Below, piece after piece: positions 41,114-51,238 of a stretch of DNA of 64,000 bases. Numbering within the stretch: position 1 is the stretch's first letter; every line of letters starts with the position of its first letter. The stretch lies in contig JAUCEF010000005.1 of NCBI GenBank assembly GCA_033558025.1, forward strand, positions 4,278,001 to 4,342,000. Direction: 5' to 3'. The position numbers were made by a program, and so were the translations under genes. The DNA is from Phytophthora sp. 'mugwort'. Lineage: Eukaryota > Oomycota > Peronosporomycetes > Peronosporales > Peronosporaceae. The notes beneath the pieces are model-generated. The model searched no databases and was not told the DNA's origin. It was given only the letters and a program-made list of their open reading frames with translations.

Positions 41114-42487
41114 ATGACGGCGTTGCGCAAGGTACTGGTGGTGATTGGCACGACAGGCGCAGGCAAGACCAAACTTTCGGTGGACCTGGCCAAGGCCGTG
41201 GGTGGCGAGATCGTCAACTCGGACGCCATGCAGATGTACCGCGGGCTGGACGTGGCCACAGCCAAGATCACGGAGCAGGAGCAGCAGGGCGTGCCGCATC
41301 ACCTCTTCGACGTCATAGACCCGAGCTCCCGCTGCGACGTGCTCGAGTTCAAGCGCCTGGCGATGCAGACCATCGACGACATCCTGGCCAGGGGCAAGGT
41401 GCCCATCGTCGTGGGTGGCACCATGTACTACACGCAGTCCATCCTCTGGAAGGCGCAGCTACTGGACGACGTGCCGGCCAGGACCCCGGCCGATGGCCAA
41501 AAGGAGCAACAACCACAACGGGAACAACAGACGCCGGAGGCTCTGTACGACCGGCTACAGGCCGTGGACCCGGTGATGGCCGGCCGGCTGCACGTCAACA
41601 ATGTGCGCAAGGTGCAGCGCAGTCTTGAGGTGTTCGAGCAGACCGGCGTCCCTCACAGCGAGCTCCTGGCCCAGCAGGAACGGGAGCAGAGGAACATTGA
41701 GAGGTATTTTGACGCGTGCGCCTTCTGGGTGCATGCTAGCAAGCCGGTGCTAAGTGATCGTCTGGCAAAGAGGGTGGACACCATGCTGAGTTCTGGACTG
41801 GTGGAGGAGATCCGTAGCCTGCGAGCTCTGGTGAAAGAGAACCCGCCACGATTGAACCCGGACAATAATAATGAAGAGGAAGCACAGAACTCTGTTGGTA
41901 TTCTGCAAGCTATTGGATACAAAGAGTTTCAGCCGTATTTCGACGCGTTGGAGGCGGCTGACGGCACCGAGGACGACCCCGAGGCGCTGGAAACCATTTT
42001 GAACGCGTGCATCGAGCAATTAAATATCGCTACGCGCCAGTATGCGCGTCGCCAGCTCTCGTGGATTCGGAACAAGTTTGTAACCAAGAACATCCCGGTC
42101 TACCAAGTGGACAGCAGCGATGTCGAGAAATGGGACGCACTCGTCGCCCAACCGGCTATCGAGATCGCTCAGAAATTCCTGAAGGGCGACGAAATACCAG
42201 CGTATCAGAGTGTACAGCAGCAGAAACCCGAGGTAGCTCAGGCTGCTTCGCTGCAGGACAAGTTCCAGAAGAACACATGCATTATCTGTAATGGACGGGA
42301 GCTGACAGGTAAGAAGCAGTGGGCGGAACACCTGCGCTCAAAGGGACACAAGTATCATCTCAAACGTGTACAGCTTGACAAGGAGCGAGCAGAGTGCGGC
42401 AAACCGCAATTTCCCAGCAAGAAGCACCGCCATAACAACGAGAAGTCAAGACTACAGACAGATACAGAGACGCCGTCGTCAGGGTAG
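41114..42487 (+). CDS. TRIT1: tRNA dimethylallyltransferase (TRIT1/MiaA/Mod5 type)
   Basis: Single exon; ATG 41114 gives 457 aa (an upstream in-frame ATG at 41051 adds 21 residues without targeting features). P-loop VIGTTGAGKTKLS lies at residues 9-21. GEIVNSDAMQMYRGLDVATA follows, then HHLFDVIDP, IVVGGTMYYTQSILW and the conserved QAIGYKEFQPYF region. A C-terminal matrin-type C2H2 finger (CIICNGRELTGKKQWAEHLR, ending SKGHKYH; about 388-416) is found in eukaryotic cytosolic/nuclear members and not in bacterial MiaA. The enzyme adds an isopentenyl group from DMAPP to A37 of tRNAs reading U-starting codons. It converges on the Dbp6-like gene with about 70 bp between stops. Confidence 0.95.
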   Translation: MTALRKVLVVIGTTGAGKTKLSVDLAKAVGGEIVNSDAMQMYRGLDVATAKITEQEQQGVPHHLFDVIDPSSRCDVLEFKRLAMQTIDDILARGKVPIVVGGTMYYTQSILWKAQLLDDVPARTPADGQKEQQPQREQQTPEALYDRLQAVDPVMAGRLHVNNVRKVQRSLEVFEQTGVPHSELLAQQEREQRNIERYFDACAFWVHASKPVLSDRLAKRVDTMLSSGLVEEIRSLRALVKENPPRLNPDNNNEEEAQNSVGILQAIGYKEFQPYFDALEAADGTEDDPEALETILNACIEQLNIATRQYARRQLSWIRNKFVTKNIPVYQVDSSDVEKWDALVAQPAIEIAQKFLKGDEIPAYQSVQQQKPEVAQAASLQDKFQKNTCIICNGRELTGKKQWAEHLRSKGHKYHLKRVQLDKERAECGKPQFPSKKHRHNNEKSRLQTDTETPSSG

Positions 42488-42555
42488 AATGAAAGTGGCA
42501 ACATGTTCATACTCGAACGAGTCCGTCAAATCCCTATTTATCTATATGGCTGGTT

Positions 42556-44292
42556 TCATTGCTTGTGGACTTTTCTGGATCCCAAGTTCCGCTCCAGTTG
42601 GCCGTTCAATACTGAGAACGCACGCTTCTTGTCAACGCTAGTAACTGCCTCGTCCAGATCAGTCTCGTCGGCATTGTTGTTGTCCTTGTCTTCACTTGAA
42701 GAGACTCTGTTTTTACGGAGAATAGAAGTGGCCTGAAGCTTGCCAGCCTTCTCAGCTTCGAGTGTGTCCTTGAGCTGTTGAAGAGCTGCTGTGTAGCGAG
42801 GTACCAGTGTCTTCATATGCTCCTGTTGGAGCGGGTACGGCTTGAGTTTGTTGTTGTCGGCCTTCTTGAGCATGCGCATCATGCCCTTCATCTGCCCCAT
42901 CTTCACGAGCGTCACAGAGCGACCGTGACGGCCAGCACGAGCTGTACGCCCCACACGATGAATGTAAGTCTTAATGAATGACGGCACATCATAGTTGACG
43001 ACGTTTGCGACATCATCAATATCCATACCCCGGGCCATAGCGTCTGAACACACCACGGTATCAACACGTCCAGCCTTGCAATCGGCCACCAGGAGTGATC
43101 TCTGTTTCTGCGAAAGACTACTCGAAAACTCGCGAATACGTTCTGGGTGGGTCGAGTACAATTGGAGCAATCGGGCCAAACGATGGGTCGAGTTCACACT
43201 AGCTGTGAAGACAATGGACAGCGTGCCGACGAACTCACTCAGCAGCTCCAGCAGCACCAGCGGCTTGGATCCAGTATCACACTCGATCCAGAACTCCTCG
43301 AGATTCATAGGCGTCGAGTACATCTTTGTCGATCCGGAAGCTTCGTCACCGTCCTCATCCTCATCGTCCGAGTCCCCAGCAGTGCCTTGCTTGGCGTTAT
43401 CTGCCAGCGGGTCGTCAATGCGGCCAATCTTCGTCAGTTCGGCGTTACTCATGCCGATAGCCGCCAACTTACGCGGGTTACGCGTAAGTGTGGCGGACAG
43501 CAGCACTCTTGTGAGCGGCGTGCGAATGCGACGTCTGTTGATGGAGTCCTGACGGCGACAGGTCACACCGACTCCAAGAGCCAGGCCCTCTTCGTCCACC
43601 TCCTGGCCGTTAAAGACACTAGCGTAGACCTTGGGGATCCAGTCCTGGTACGACTGGTTCAGTAGTCTGTCGGCCTCGTCGACAATCAGGAGCTGCAGGT
43701 GCTGTAACGTGAAGCCCGGTGTCTGTTCCAGGTGGTCCACTAGACGGCCCGGGGTGGCCACTAGGATATCCACCACGCTACGTCCTCCATCTGTTGTCGA
43801 GGACACCTTATCACCTGTAACTTGGCCCACCAGAGCGCTCTGCTCCGCCGCAAAGTTGCTCTGGCCGATGGCCAGTCCGCACTTAAGCGGTGTGTCTTTA
43901 ATAAACTGCTGAACAATTTGGTGCACCTGCACGGCCAAATCTCGACTGGGCAGCACGATGAGCGCGCGCACGCGACACACCACGCGCGGAAGAAGGCGCT
44001 GCACGATGGGTACCACGTATGTGAGCGTCTTGCCGCTGCCCGTAGGCGCCGAGATGCAGATATCCGTCACACGGTCGCTGCCGCTGGCCAGGATCTTGGG
44101 GATGGCCACGGCCTGTACGGGGAAGAACGAGCGGATTTTCAGCCTGGCCAGCGCCGCAGTCACCTCTGGCGATAGGCCCCACTGCTCGGACAGCTTGGCC
44201 ACGCCGTAATTAGCCAGGAAGCGTGTCGTCGCGTCCTCGTCACTCATTACCAGTGATTCGCCGTATGGACCGTAAATACTACTTGTACACAT
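42556..44292 (-). CDS. DEAD-box RNA helicase, DDX51/Dbp6-like
   Basis: Single exon of 578 aa from ATG 44292; an internal ATG at 44247 (MSDEDATTRF) is an equally possible start. Q-motif-like RSFFPVQAVAIP is followed by motif I APTGSGKT (about 81-88), Ia PSRDLAVQ, II DEAD (about 206), III SATL, and motif VI HRVGRTARAGRHG (about 444). A charged insertion (GDSDDEDEDGDEASG) sits in the linker. FWIECDTGSKPLVLLELLSE and the long ATPGRLVDHLEQTPGF segment are typical of DDX51/Dbp6, a nucleolar helicase needed for early 60S assembly. It is head to head with Tsr1, a 40S factor. Confidence 0.9.
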   Translation of the reverse strand: MCTSSIYGPYGESLVMSDEDATTRFLANYGVAKLSEQWGLSPEVTAALARLKIRSFFPVQAVAIPKILASGSDRVTDICISAPTGSGKTLTYVVPIVQRLLPRVVCRVRALIVLPSRDLAVQVHQIVQQFIKDTPLKCGLAIGQSNFAAEQSALVGQVTGDKVSSTTDGGRSVVDILVATPGRLVDHLEQTPGFTLQHLQLLIVDEADRLLNQSYQDWIPKVYASVFNGQEVDEEGLALGVGVTCRRQDSINRRRIRTPLTRVLLSATLTRNPRKLAAIGMSNAELTKIGRIDDPLADNAKQGTAGDSDDEDEDGDEASGSTKMYSTPMNLEEFWIECDTGSKPLVLLELLSEFVGTLSIVFTASVNSTHRLARLLQLYSTHPERIREFSSSLSQKQRSLLVADCKAGRVDTVVCSDAMARGMDIDDVANVVNYDVPSFIKTYIHRVGRTARAGRHGRSVTLVKMGQMKGMMRMLKKADNNKLKPYPLQQEHMKTLVPRYTAALQQLKDTLEAEKAGKLQATSILRKNRVSSSEDKDNNNADETDLDEAVTSVDKKRAFSVLNGQLERNLGSRKVHKQ

Positions 44293-44440
44293 AAAATACT
44301 ACTTCAAAGTATACGTGGTTATGTATACACGAGTAGTATTGTAGTAAGTACTATAGTAGTGCTCCTCACTAATCGCCAGTCATTCGCTTCGGCTGGCCAG
44401 CAGCGCTTCAGGGGCCGCCATAGTGCATCATTCCGTGAGC
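44293..44440. promoter_or_regulatory. Bidirectional promoter of Dbp6-like and Tsr1 genes
   Basis: Only 148 bp lie between the two start codons. The stretch has several TAGTAGT/AGTACT words (44317-44360) and TCATTCC at 44427, which fits the oomycete initiator pattern TCAYTYY but is only 8 bp upstream of the Tsr1 ATG. A shared promoter for two ribosome-assembly genes is a reasonable inference. Confidence 0.5.
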
Positions 44441-46927
44441 ATGACGTCGCATCACCATCGCTCTGGGCCGCTGAAGCAGAAGAACAAGAAGCACAAAACC
44501 GGCCGCCATGAGTCCAAGACGCTGTTAGCGCGGCGCTCAGGCGGCAAGGTCGAGGGCCGCCGGGCCAGCGTGCGTAGCACGGGCTCGAGCATCGGCAGCA
44601 TGAGCCTGTCCGGCCAAAAGGTGGCCCGGTTGCAGCGTCAGAAGCACCTGCGAGACAACAAGCGCGAGGATATGCTGCTGCAGCGCCGCTTCGGGCTGGG
44701 CAGCGCGCTCGGCCCGCCCAAGATCGTGGCCCTCGTGGCTCTCAGCGACTTGGCCAACCTTGCCGAGGTACAGCAGAGCATCTTGGAGGGCGCGGCCAGC
44801 GTGGAGGAAGCGGCCCAGGACGCCATCGGTCTAAAGAATTGCACGGTCGGTGTCTTTAGCCAGCACAAACAAAAACTATGTGTCGTTGACTGTGGCTGCA
44901 ACCTGCTGGTGGCTCTGGATGCGGCCAAGGTGGCTGACGTCGTGGTCTTCGTGCTGTCCGTGCACAACGGCGCGGACGGCGGCCTAAGCGAGGAGGGCGT
45001 CAAGATCGTGTCGGCCGTACGCGCACAGGGCCTGCCCACCACGGTGGGTGTCATTCAGGGGCTGGACAAGCACACGGCCAAGGGTCAGGCCGAGCTCAAG
45101 AAGCTGGGGAACAAATTTTTCGCCACAGAGTTCGGCGAGAGCGTTAAGGTGGCCCTGGCCAATGTGTCCGGCCAACTGTCGCGCGTGTTAATCACGTTGT
45201 CACCCAAAGTTATTCACTGGCGCGAAGCACGCTCGTACATGCTGGCCACGACGGCCACGTTCGTGCCCGGCACGGAGGCGCAAAACGAGAAGGGAGAACA
45301 GGTCGGCGAGCTACAGGTGAACGGATACTTGCGCGGCAAGCCGCTGTCAGTGAACCAGCTCATCCACATCACCGATGTGGGCACGTTCCAGATGAGCCGC
45401 ATCACTCGTGCGGCTGCGCGTCAAGTGCATCGTGGAAAGATTGACGCTGACATGAATGCCAAGCCTCCTGTTGTTCCGACGGCTGGGCAGGACGAAGAAC
45501 TGGTGCTTGCAACTGCTGACGCTGCGCTACAGGAGGATCTGCGTTTCGAGGCCGAGTACGACCCGTTTGCGTCTGAGCAGACTTGGCCCACGAACGAAGA
45601 GATCGCAGAGGCTGAAGCAGAGGCCAAGAAGCAACGTCAGGCCGAAGCTGCTGCCACTAAAGGTGCTTCCAGTTACCAGGCTGCGTGGCTCGACGGTGAG
45701 GAGGAAGGGGAGGAAGGCATGAAGGATGAGCAGGAGGAAGAAGACGCTCCTGTCGCCCAGGACTTCTGCAAGACTGGCGATGATGATGATGATGACGACG
45801 ACGACATGTTCATGGTGGACGATGACTATGTTGATCAGGCCCAGAAACGCAAAGATGAAGAGGAAAACATGACATTCCCGGACGAGGTGGACGTACCTAC
45901 AGACCAGCCTGCTCGCGTGCGTTTTGCACGATATCGCGGAATGAAGTCGCTGCGTACGAGTGCGTGGGATCCAAAGGAGTCGCTTCCCTCTGACTACGCT
46001 CGTCTGTTCCAGTTCCAGGACTTTGCCATGGTGCAGCGTCTAGCTCTTGCGCGCGGCAAAGATGCCGAACGTGCCATGAAAGACCAACTGCGTCGCAAGT
46101 CCAAGACTCAACAAGCTCGTTCTCGTGCTTCGTCGATGGCAATGGAAGACGTGGAGGACTCTGCGTCTGTTGCGTCGTCTTCTCTTGCTAATGAAGCTCT
46201 GCCGGACGAGTTCGGTGAGATGGGCTACGTGCCGTCGGGTGTCTTCGTCACCTTACACCTTAAGGCAGTGCCTGTGGCAAAGCTGCAGACGCGTATTCAA
46301 GTTGGTCCTCTTATCATGGGCGCATTACTGAAGCACGAGAACCGGCTGAGTGTGCTCAACTTCACAGTGCAGCGTGCGTCGTCATTCGCTGGCGAGACGC
46401 TCAAGTCCAAGGACGAGTTGTCCTTCCACTGTGGCTTCCGACGGTTCTCTGGCAAACCCGTTTTCAGCGATCAGAGTTTGAAGAGCGACCAGCATCTTTT
46501 CCAGCGATTCCTGCCGCAGAGTGGTTGGAGTGTGGCCACTGTATACGGCCCCGTGACGTTCCAGCCTGCGTCGCTGTTGCTGTTCAAGCCGGATGGACAG
46601 CTTGTGGCTTCTGGTACACTGAAGAATGTGAATCCGGACCGCATTGTGCTCAAGCGTGTCATCATCACGGGCACGCCGGTGAAGGTCAAGAAGCGTAAGG
46701 CTGTGATTCGGTACATGTTCCAGTCGCCGGAGGACATCCGGTGGTTCGCACCGGTGGAGCTAGTAACGAAGCATGGTTTGACGGGCCACATCAAAGAGTC
46801 TCTGGGTACGCACGGCGACCTCAAGGCCGTGTTTAACAAGCCCATCAAGCAGCACGACACCGTTTGCCTCCATCTATATAAGCGAGTCTACCCCAAGTTC
46901 CCGACCATGAATCCTCTGTCGAACTAG
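44441..46927 (+). CDS. TSR1: Pre-rRNA processing protein Tsr1
   Basis: Single exon, 828 aa from ATG 44441. Starts MTSHHHRSGPLKQKNKKHKT, the basic N-terminus of Tsr1. A GTPase-like fold follows without a P-loop (KIVALVALSDLANLAEVQQS; CVVDCGCNLLVALDAAKVAD; VVVFVLSVHNG). The AARP2CN-type segment has YLRGKPLSVNQLIHITDVGT. An acidic linker (DDDDDDDDMFMVDDDY) and KSLRTSAWDPKESLPSDYAR follow. The C-terminal conserved region includes YVPSGVFVTLHLKAVP, DIRWFAPVELVTKHGLTGHI and LYKRVYPKFP. Tsr1 is a catalytically dead relative of Bms1 and EF-G that blocks premature maturation of 40S subunits. Length is close to the usual 800 aa. Confidence 0.95.
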   Translation: MTSHHHRSGPLKQKNKKHKTGRHESKTLLARRSGGKVEGRRASVRSTGSSIGSMSLSGQKVARLQRQKHLRDNKREDMLLQRRFGLGSALGPPKIVALVALSDLANLAEVQQSILEGAASVEEAAQDAIGLKNCTVGVFSQHKQKLCVVDCGCNLLVALDAAKVADVVVFVLSVHNGADGGLSEEGVKIVSAVRAQGLPTTVGVIQGLDKHTAKGQAELKKLGNKFFATEFGESVKVALANVSGQLSRVLITLSPKVIHWREARSYMLATTATFVPGTEAQNEKGEQVGELQVNGYLRGKPLSVNQLIHITDVGTFQMSRITRAAARQVHRGKIDADMNAKPPVVPTAGQDEELVLATADAALQEDLRFEAEYDPFASEQTWPTNEEIAEAEAEAKKQRQAEAAATKGASSYQAAWLDGEEEGEEGMKDEQEEEDAPVAQDFCKTGDDDDDDDDDMFMVDDDYVDQAQKRKDEEENMTFPDEVDVPTDQPARVRFARYRGMKSLRTSAWDPKESLPSDYARLFQFQDFAMVQRLALARGKDAERAMKDQLRRKSKTQQARSRASSMAMEDVEDSASVASSSLANEALPDEFGEMGYVPSGVFVTLHLKAVPVAKLQTRIQVGPLIMGALLKHENRLSVLNFTVQRASSFAGETLKSKDELSFHCGFRRFSGKPVFSDQSLKSDQHLFQRFLPQSGWSVATVYGPVTFQPASLLLFKPDGQLVASGTLKNVNPDRIVLKRVIITGTPVKVKKRKAVIRYMFQSPEDIRWFAPVELVTKHGLTGHIKESLGTHGDLKAVFNKPIKQHDTVCLHLYKRVYPKFPTMNPLSN

Positions 46928-47118
46928 ACCAACAGAGTCAGTAGGTTTTGGCACATATGCATTTAATACAAAGCTCGCCATTTCGGCGTTGTTACGCTTT
47001 TGAGGCAGCTTGCAAGTGTTTTTAGTTGACAATCTGCATTGTGTCGATAATTCCTATCCTACTATCCAATTCAAAGGACTATAGCACCTTCAAGCTCCAG
47101 GAATTTCCTTCGGACAGT

Positions 47119-49704
47119 CTACTCTCGTCGTCTCTTGGTAGCTGGTGAGTCGGTGGTATCCACATTGGTGCCAGCGTCACGTTGACGAGTACGACCACGA
47201 CGACTGGCACTCTCATCTCCGGTCCAGCAGAGCAGACTGTCAACGAAAAAGCTCGCCATGTGCTCGTGTATGCCGAACCACACAAGCAATCCTCGCAGCA
47301 AACGCTTCAAACGTTCAGCACTATCATCTTCCGATTCCGTTGAATCGCCTCTCGCGTAGACACCGACTCGGTGCACAACTTGCTGAGCCATTGTGTGCAA
47401 GAACGTCGCGCTGCTTGTACCAAATGCAGCAGCGCGGCTCGCAGACGTGGCACGGACGAGAAAGTCGACAAGGTCGGGGATAAATGGCTCCACTGCACGC
47501 AGCAGCTCGTCCCCTAGTGCCGAACGCCGCTCGACATGACCAGCGACTTGATCCAGCACGTCAGCGGGCAACACGTGTATGTGCAACAAACGGCGGAGTT
47601 CACCAACGAGGTCCTGTGCCCACGTCCGAATACTCGGTCTCGTCACGCGCGGAACGTCAACACCACTGAACATCGCAAATCCAATGTGGGCAAAGATGTG
47701 ATGGAGATGAGTGGCATCGCCGGCCAGAACCCCGTACAATGTAGAGATTGGCAGTTCACTCGAGAGTCGACTCACAAAGTCAGCCAAATTCCACGTCGTG
47801 GTCGCATGGCTGCCGCCAAAACCAGCCGCGAGGGAGAAAGGGAACACCACCGAAGACATAAGCGGCAAACCTATGGAGATGTGAGCGCCCGCGGGTGGCA
47901 ATGAACCGTTAACGTTGGGCGCTGCATCAGTAGGTTGCGTCCGAGTGCCTGGTTGGGGATTTCGTGCAGAAGGCGCTGCTCCCGCCGGTGGTACTGCACC
48001 ACTAGCTGAGTCCGTGAGATCTACCGGGAAGTTCAGTGTCGATCCGGCCCCTTCGAAGACAGTACTAGCTGCTGCAGCGCCTCTGTGGCCCAGCAAATTT
48101 GTGGCGCCGACGCGAGCCATTCGAAAATGTGGTCTAGAGTTGGTAGCGCTTCGTGTTGACAATCTTGCAGCACGAGTTGATCCCTGTCTCGCATCATGTG
48201 TTGCTTGCATTCTGTCACCTACAGTAGCGTCAGCATTGCCCGCCCGACCTTGCCCAAAGGCGTCAAGTGTCGCTTGAATCCTATCACCTGCTGTTGTACC
48301 AGAAGTATAGGCGCTTAGACGCCTCGAAAGTGGTTCGCCCAATTGCACCGACTGGCGAACAAATGCGTGGCGCGCCATGCGCGCCAGCAGATCTGCCGAT
48401 TCTCCTATGGTTTCCAGCGCCTCGATAGCACGAATCACGTGTCGCGATGATACCGTTTCAGTAGAACCGGCTGATGTTGTCATAAACTCGGCCACAGGCT
48501 CAGTTGATGGTGTTGCAGTGGATCCAGCCGGTTCATTGGCAACCGTATCACCGCGCGCCACGTTCATGCGGTCGCGTTGCGCAAGTGCAGCAGGCAGTAG
48601 ACGCACACGCGGTCCAAAACGCTGCACGAGCGTTAGCAGCATCTCGACTTGTTGCTGAAATTCTACCATGGCCACGTTAGTATCTTCTTGAGGCAGTGCC
48701 GTCAACTCGGCGGGGAATTCAAGAGACGAGTCGTCCAGCGTCGCACCAACCGAGTCGAGTCGAAGCCTCGTACGAGCACGAAAAGCAGCCTGACGTTCAT
48801 CCCTATAGGAAAAAGACGAAGGCCGTCGTCCGTGTCGTTGACGTCCTGACCCGTCACGATTCCGGTGGTGGCGACGCAGCGCTCTCGCCATGGCTGCTTC
48901 CCTTTCAGCAGCAGTACCAGCGGCTAAAGATTCACTCGAAAAAGTCACGTGACGTCGGCCATCTGTCGTCGTAGTCGTAGCCCCTCCTTCTACTCCAACG
49001 CCACCTTCACTAGCCTGTGTGACGAGATTGGCGATCATGGAACTAAGAAACGGCATCGTCACCTCTGCTCCTTCCGGCACTGAGATGGTCGCTCCCATCA
49101 GCATACGACCGGGTAGGCCGCCTCTACCGGGCCGTCCCATCGTCGGGTCGGGTTCGTCATTATCTCGTGGGGGCGGCGGCGCCGAGCGCACTCCGCGTCG
49201 TTGACGCGATCTCGCTCTCGAGCGAAGCGATGATCGCTCAAACTCGTCGATCCGCGCGCCTAGCGCGTCGATCTCGTTGATGTCTTCAGCTGTGTACTGG
49301 TATGCGGTAGGGATACGGCCACCTGCACGAGGTATACCCTGGACAGCGTTCGGGTCCGGAGCTGGCGTAGCAGAAGCTGCGCCCGCAGCGTCGGCCGGAG
49401 GAGGCGCGGCCCGCACCACGAGGTGCAGCACGTGGCCATCCTCGAGAGAGTACGCGGCCAGGGACTGGTCGTTCTTGAGCACGCGGCCGCGGTAGATGAG
49501 TCTCTGACGGGCCAGCGTGACGCCTGTCTCGACGGCAACGAGCTCCTTGAGCTGCGGCACAGACGCGGCCGCACAGACAGTAATCGGGTACGTCTTTTGG
49601 TCCAGCGTGCGGACCTTTAATGCCAGTTGTGCACCCTCTGTGGCAACGGGCGGCTCGGCCGCGGGCTCCGGCACGGTGACGGCGGCGGCAGGCGGCGCGC
49701 TCAT
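47119..49704 (-). CDS. BAG6/Scythe-like ubiquitin-like protein
   Basis: Single exon, 861 aa, ATG 49704. The ubiquitin-like domain lies at about 26-100: LALKVRTLDQKTYPITVCAA, QRLIYRGRVLKNDQSLAAYS, LEDGHVLHLVVRAAPPP. The long remainder is Ala/Pro/Ser/Thr-rich with Arg-rich patches and a helical block VEFQQQVEMLLTLVQRFGPR. The C-terminal third carries AAGFGGSHATTTWNLADFVS and ends in PATKRRRE, a plausible nuclear signal. V-[RK]-TLD at the start of the UBL, large size, low-complexity body and C-terminal nuclear signal fit BAG6, which holds tail-anchored and misfolded proteins. Orthology to BAG6 is not certain; other large UBL chaperone adaptors are possible. Confidence 0.68.
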   Translation of the reverse strand: MSAPPAAAVTVPEPAAEPPVATEGAQLALKVRTLDQKTYPITVCAAASVPQLKELVAVETGVTLARQRLIYRGRVLKNDQSLAAYSLEDGHVLHLVVRAAPPPADAAGAASATPAPDPNAVQGIPRAGGRIPTAYQYTAEDINEIDALGARIDEFERSSLRSRARSRQRRGVRSAPPPPRDNDEPDPTMGRPGRGGLPGRMLMGATISVPEGAEVTMPFLSSMIANLVTQASEGGVGVEGGATTTTTDGRRHVTFSSESLAAGTAAEREAAMARALRRHHRNRDGSGRQRHGRRPSSFSYRDERQAAFRARTRLRLDSVGATLDDSSLEFPAELTALPQEDTNVAMVEFQQQVEMLLTLVQRFGPRVRLLPAALAQRDRMNVARGDTVANEPAGSTATPSTEPVAEFMTTSAGSTETVSSRHVIRAIEALETIGESADLLARMARHAFVRQSVQLGEPLSRRLSAYTSGTTAGDRIQATLDAFGQGRAGNADATVGDRMQATHDARQGSTRAARLSTRSATNSRPHFRMARVGATNLLGHRGAAAASTVFEGAGSTLNFPVDLTDSASGAVPPAGAAPSARNPQPGTRTQPTDAAPNVNGSLPPAGAHISIGLPLMSSVVFPFSLAAGFGGSHATTTWNLADFVSRLSSELPISTLYGVLAGDATHLHHIFAHIGFAMFSGVDVPRVTRPSIRTWAQDLVGELRRLLHIHVLPADVLDQVAGHVERRSALGDELLRAVEPFIPDLVDFLVRATSASRAAAFGTSSATFLHTMAQQVVHRVGVYARGDSTESEDDSAERLKRLLRGLLVWFGIHEHMASFFVDSLLCWTGDESASRRGRTRQRDAGTNVDTTDSPATKRRRE

Positions 49705-51238
49705 ACTCGATCGGCAGAGATTTAGCGAGCGTGGCCAGACTGTTCCAGGCGGCTTTAACGCACGGGGACTTAGCAGTGGACGCGCGTGGGAAGTGGTCAG
49801 CGATATGGGCGATCACGCGAGCGGACGGGAGCACACGCGGACGGCGCGCACAGGTAGCACAGGTGGGTTTGGCTGAAGTATGGAAATGTCGAGAGAGGCA
49901 GTTAGCGTACCTAAGCGAATAAATGTACCAGTACAGTAGTTGAAGGCAACTGTAGCATTTTTGCCAGCTGCTTTTCCCATTATAATGCCATCCGAGCGAG
50001 AGATGCTGCAATGGCGGCAACTGGCGCCTTCATAGTCCAATTTGTTGCCTCGAGCGTAGGTGACCGTAACAGAGAATTTTCATACTCCTGACGTTCAAAC
50101 GCTACCGCCACAAAGGCGTCATCTGCTTAGGTACTCGAGTTCCCATTGACTTGCGCGCGTTGAAGAAAGAGCGACGGGATCCTCATTGCACAGACAACAT
50201 ACCCCGTAGGAAGACCCGCACAAGGCCACACTGCGCCCTGTCGATTGGCATTGAACTTACCGTAGAGCAGCGTGCAGAATTGTTGCCGTGGACCTTGTCT
50301 AAGCAAAAGTCTTCAATGATATCAAACCTTGTAGCTTTCCTTTGCCACCACTGTGTACGCATCGCATCGCCAAGATCAGTTCAAGACCACAAGGTGATGA
50401 AGCACCACAGAAAATGTAAGCGCCCTAATGTCGAATGTGCCGAAATTCATACGGATGCACGCTTGAATAGTCAGAAGTCGGGGCAGAACTCTTCGACACC
50501 GAAACCAAACATAATATTTCTAACGCGAACGAAGATCAAGCTCGGCGCGTGAAGATACTCAGTAAGTGAAAGCTGAACTAAACAACAGACCAACCTGATA
50601 GCCTAAGTTCTTGAGCAAAGTCCACAGTGTCATACATTATTGCTCAGGAAATCCTTCACCTCGGGGTCGGGCTACTACCGGCGAGTTTCACCAGGTTTGA
50701 GCAAATTCATCTGTTTCATGGCGTACTCACGGTCAATATTGCGCAAGGCATCGAAGACGCGAAAGAACCCACAGCAACACCAAAGAAGCAAAACTTACGA
50801 TTTTCCTGAACTGTCAAACACTACCCATCATTTGCTTGGTATGGATAAAGCAGCAGCAACTAAAGGTTTCATCTCGCGTGATAAACCACCAGTTTAGATA
50901 AAAATGATTTTTTTGACACGTGAAGCAAAAATGTGTAGTCATCATTGCAAAAGCGTGCAGCTACGTTGCTGCTGGAATAATAACGGAGATAGGAAAATGA
51001 GTCACGAAACAATGGCCGGAGATTGACTCGGACAGCACGTTCACTGTCTAACCAGTGCGTCGGGCATTGGTCGATGTGTCTCGAGGAAACGCGATGATGA
51101 CATTTCCCGGTGAGGGACTGGTAAATTTGGATAAAAGTCATCGAATGAGCACACAAAGGTGTTCGAAGCGAGACGAAGGCACTGACGAAAACTCATGTGT
51201 CAACAGGCATCGCTGCGTTGACAGGGTGTGTAGGCTTC
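49705..51238. other. 1.5-kb intergenic stretch with a possible decayed exon
   Basis: The left 300 bp is the BAG6-like promoter side. At 50766-50630 on the minus strand one frame reads VFDALRNIDREYAMKQMNLL, KPGETRR, two adjacent stops, then PDPEVKDFLSNNV and a stop. This looks like a remnant of a real protein. A 134-codon plus-strand frame (50151-50552) is basic and unrecognised. Nothing else seen. Confidence 0.4.

Noticed and set aside
44423..44440. Upstream extension of Tsr1 beginning MHHSVS
   Set aside because: It begins with GTG, not ATG; ATG 44441 gives the expected MTSHHHRSGPLKQK start.
50151..50552. 134-codon plus-strand open frame
   Set aside because: Basic, low-information sequence, no good start context, no splice partners and no family features.
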